Below, piece by piece: positions 62,374-64,000 of a DNA stretch of 64,000 bases. Source of the stretch: Pseudoalteromonas piscicida (lineage in GTDB: Bacteria; Pseudomonadota; Gammaproteobacteria; Enterobacterales; Alteromonadaceae); NCBI RefSeq assembly GCF_000238315.3, contig NZ_CP011924.1, forward strand, positions 124,001-188,000, written 5' to 3'. Positions within the stretch are counted from its first letter, which is position 1, and each line of letters starts with the position of its first letter. The notes beneath the pieces are model-generated. The model saw only the letters and a program-made list of their open reading frames with translations, was not told the DNA's origin and did not search any database. The translations under genes were made by a program, and so were the position numbers.

Positions 62374-64000
62374 GTGCAAGCAATTATTAAAGAATTTCAA
62401 CTAGGTCAACACACGGTGACTCTAGAGACAGGTGCTATCGCACGTCAAGCTGACGGCGCAGTACTTGCAAGCATTGGTGATACTTCGGTACTTGTTACTG
62501 TTGTAGGAAGAAGAGAAGCGGCTCCTGGCCAAGACTTTTTCCCACTAACGGTTAACTACCAAGAAAAAATGTACGCTGCGGGTCGTATCCCTGGTGGTTT
62601 CTTGAAGCGTGAAGGTCGTCCTTCAGACGGTGAAACACTAACTGCTCGTCTAATCGACCGTCCAATTCGTCCTTTATTCCCAGACGGCTTTGTAAACGAA
62701 GTTCAGGTTATCGCGACAGTGGTTTCTGTTAACCCTGAGATCCAACCTGATATCGTTGCTTTGATTGGTACTTCAGCAGCACTAGCTATCTCAGGTATTC
62801 CATTTAATGGCCCGCTAGGTGCAGCGCGCGTTGGTTTCATCGACGGTCAATATGTACTTAACCCTACGTTAAAAGAGCTAGAGACAAGTAAGCTTGACCT
62901 AGTTGTTGCTGGTACTGAAAATGCGGTACTAATGGTTGAATCAGAAGCTGAAGTGTTAACTGAAGAAGAAATGCTTGGCGCTGTTGTATACGGTCATGAG
63001 CAATCACAAGCTATCATCAAAGCAATCGAAGAATTCCGTGCTGAAGCTGGTAAAGCTGCATGGGATTGGACAGCACCTGAAAAAGATTTAACACTAGCTG
63101 AAAAAGTAGCTGCAATTGCAGAGCAAAAAGTAGGTGATGCTTACCGTATTACTGACAAAGTTGCACGTAAAGAAGCACTTTCTGAAGCAAAAGCAGAAGT
63201 CATTGAAAAGCTAGGCGCTGAAGTTGCTGAAGGCGAGTCACTAGACGAGCAAGTGGTAGGTAAAACATTCAGCTCACTTGAGAAGAAAATTGTACGTAGC
63301 CGTATCATTGCTGGCGAAAAACGTATCGACGGTCGTGAACCAGATATGGTTCGTGCGCTAGACGTGATGACGGGTGTACTGCCACGTACTCACGGTTCTG
63401 CAATCTTTACTCGTGGTGAAACTCAGGCACTCGTAACAGCAACCCTTGGTACTGAGCGTGACGCGCAGATGCTGGATGACCTAACTGGTACTCACAAGCA
63501 TCACTTTATGCTTCACTATAACTTCCCTCCATTCTGTGTAGGTGAAACGGGTTTTGTAGGGTCTCCTAAGCGTCGTGAAATCGGCCACGGTAATCTAGCT
63601 AAGCGTGGTATTGCGGCAGTAATGCCAACACTGGCTGAATTCCCATATTCAGTACGTGTAGTATCTGAAATCACTGAATCAAACGGTTCATCTTCAATGG
63701 CATCAGTATGTGGTACTTCACTTGCGCTAATGAACGCTGGTGTTCCAGTTAAAGCATCAGTTGCAGGTATCGCGATGGGTCTAGTGAAAGAAGGCGAAGA
63801 TTTCGTTGTTCTTTCTGACATTCTTGGTGACGAAGATCACTTAGGTGATATGGACTTCAAAGTAGCGGGTACAGCAAACGGTGTAACTGCACTACAAATG
63901 GATATCAAGATTGAAGGTATCACCAAAGAAATCATGCAGATCGCGCTTCGCCAAGCGAAAGCAGCGCGTCTTCACATCCTAGGTGTGATGGACCAAGCGA
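62374..64000 (+). CDS. pnp: Polyribonucleotide nucleotidyltransferase (3' end outside window)
   Basis: The frame opens at GTG 62374 (AAGGA seven bases upstream) and stays open to the window end, giving about 542 residues of the usual about 710. Seen: [40 protein letters not shown], the first RNase PH domain with [20 protein letters not shown], the helical linker, and the second RNase PH domain ([52 protein letters not shown]). It degrades RNA 3' to 5' phosphorolytically. Missing from the window: the rest of the second core and the KH and S1 domains. Confidence 0.96.
   Translation, partial: MQAIIKEFQLGQHTVTLETGAIARQADGAVLASIGDTSVLVTVVGRREAAPGQDFFPLTVNYQEKMYAAGRIPGGFLKREGRPSDGETLTARLIDRPIRPLFPDGFVNEVQVIATVVSVNPEIQPDIVALIGTSAALAISGIPFNGPLGAARVGFIDGQYVLNPTLKELETSKLDLVVAGTENAVLMVESEAEVLTEEEMLGAVVYGHEQSQAIIKAIEEFRAEAGKAAWDWTAPEKDLTLAEKVAAIAEQKVGDAYRITDKVARKEALSEAKAEVIEKLGAEVAEGESLDEQVVGKTFSSLEKKIVRSRIIAGEKRIDGREPDMVRALDVMTGVLPRTHGSAIFTRGETQALVTATLGTERDAQMLDDLTGTHKHHFMLHYNFPPFCVGETGFVGSPKRREIGHGNLAKRGIAAVMPTLAEFPYSVRVVSEITESNGSSSMASVCGTSLALMNAGVPVKASVAGIAMGLVKEGEDFVVLSDILGDEDHLGDMDFKVAGTANGVTALQMDIKIEGITKEIMQIALRQAKAARLHILGVMDQA

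Overview
The window looks like part of a gammaproteobacterial, Alteromonadales-type chromosome, most likely Pseudoalteromonas. This rests on the order tRNA-fMet–rimP–nusA–infB–rbfA–truB–rpsO–pnp, a chitin-binding GH18 chitinase, MipA/DUF3019, OmpW and TyrR homologues, and moderate-to-low GC. No plasmid, prophage, insertion sequence or CRISPR array was seen. Genus is an inference; no search was run.

Layout. 1-18.9 kb is a patchwork of independent genes: a membrane protein cut by the window edge, a DUF808 protein, a sulfatase, a VWA-domain protein, two tail-to-tail esterases, a frameshifted DUF2306 gene beside a membrane-bound AraC-type regulator, an MFS transporter, a multidomain chitinase, a VOC protein, a CDP-glycerol transferase-like protein and a nitronate monooxygenase. 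Among these lie three very small genes (12460-12663, 16249-16416, 16527-16688) for Cys-containing peptides with a shared leader ending in AGG. They look like RiPP precursors, but no modifying enzyme or transporter is nearby.

19.2-37.8 kb is the most unusual part: a tightly packed minus-strand operon of seven genes (about 18.5 kb). Its proteins combine homologues of the three poly-gamma-glutamate synthesis proteins PgsA/CapA, PgsB/CapB and PgsC/CapC with a CHASE2-like membrane sensor, a single-pass periplasmic protein, a small secreted protein and a 1407-residue protein ending in an outer-membrane beta-barrel. PgsB and PgsC are far larger than usual because of added domains. The whole reads as a Gram-negative synthesis-and-export machine for an anionic polyamide-like polymer. 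The CapA lipoprotein gene has an in-frame stop just after its signal peptide.

38-54.2 kb holds tyrR, a thioesterase, ompW, dapE, an Hsp20 gene, a coupled set phospholipase-C-like / parvulin-like / membrane-anchored helical protein, mipA-DUF3019, a two-gene photolyase operon (FeS-type and CRY-DASH), a frameshifted globin-like gene and a delta-class carbonic anhydrase.

54.4-64 kb is the conserved transcription/translation operon. It begins with a sigma70-like promoter and seven tandem repeats of about 111-122 bp. Five carry degenerate tRNA-like modules, one a broken tRNA-fMet, and only the last an intact tRNA-fMet. Two terminator-like hairpins follow before rimP. pnp runs off the window end.

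Three genes (DUF2306, CapA, globin-like) are interrupted by one frameshift or stop each, so either this strain has some decaying genes or the sequence has local errors.
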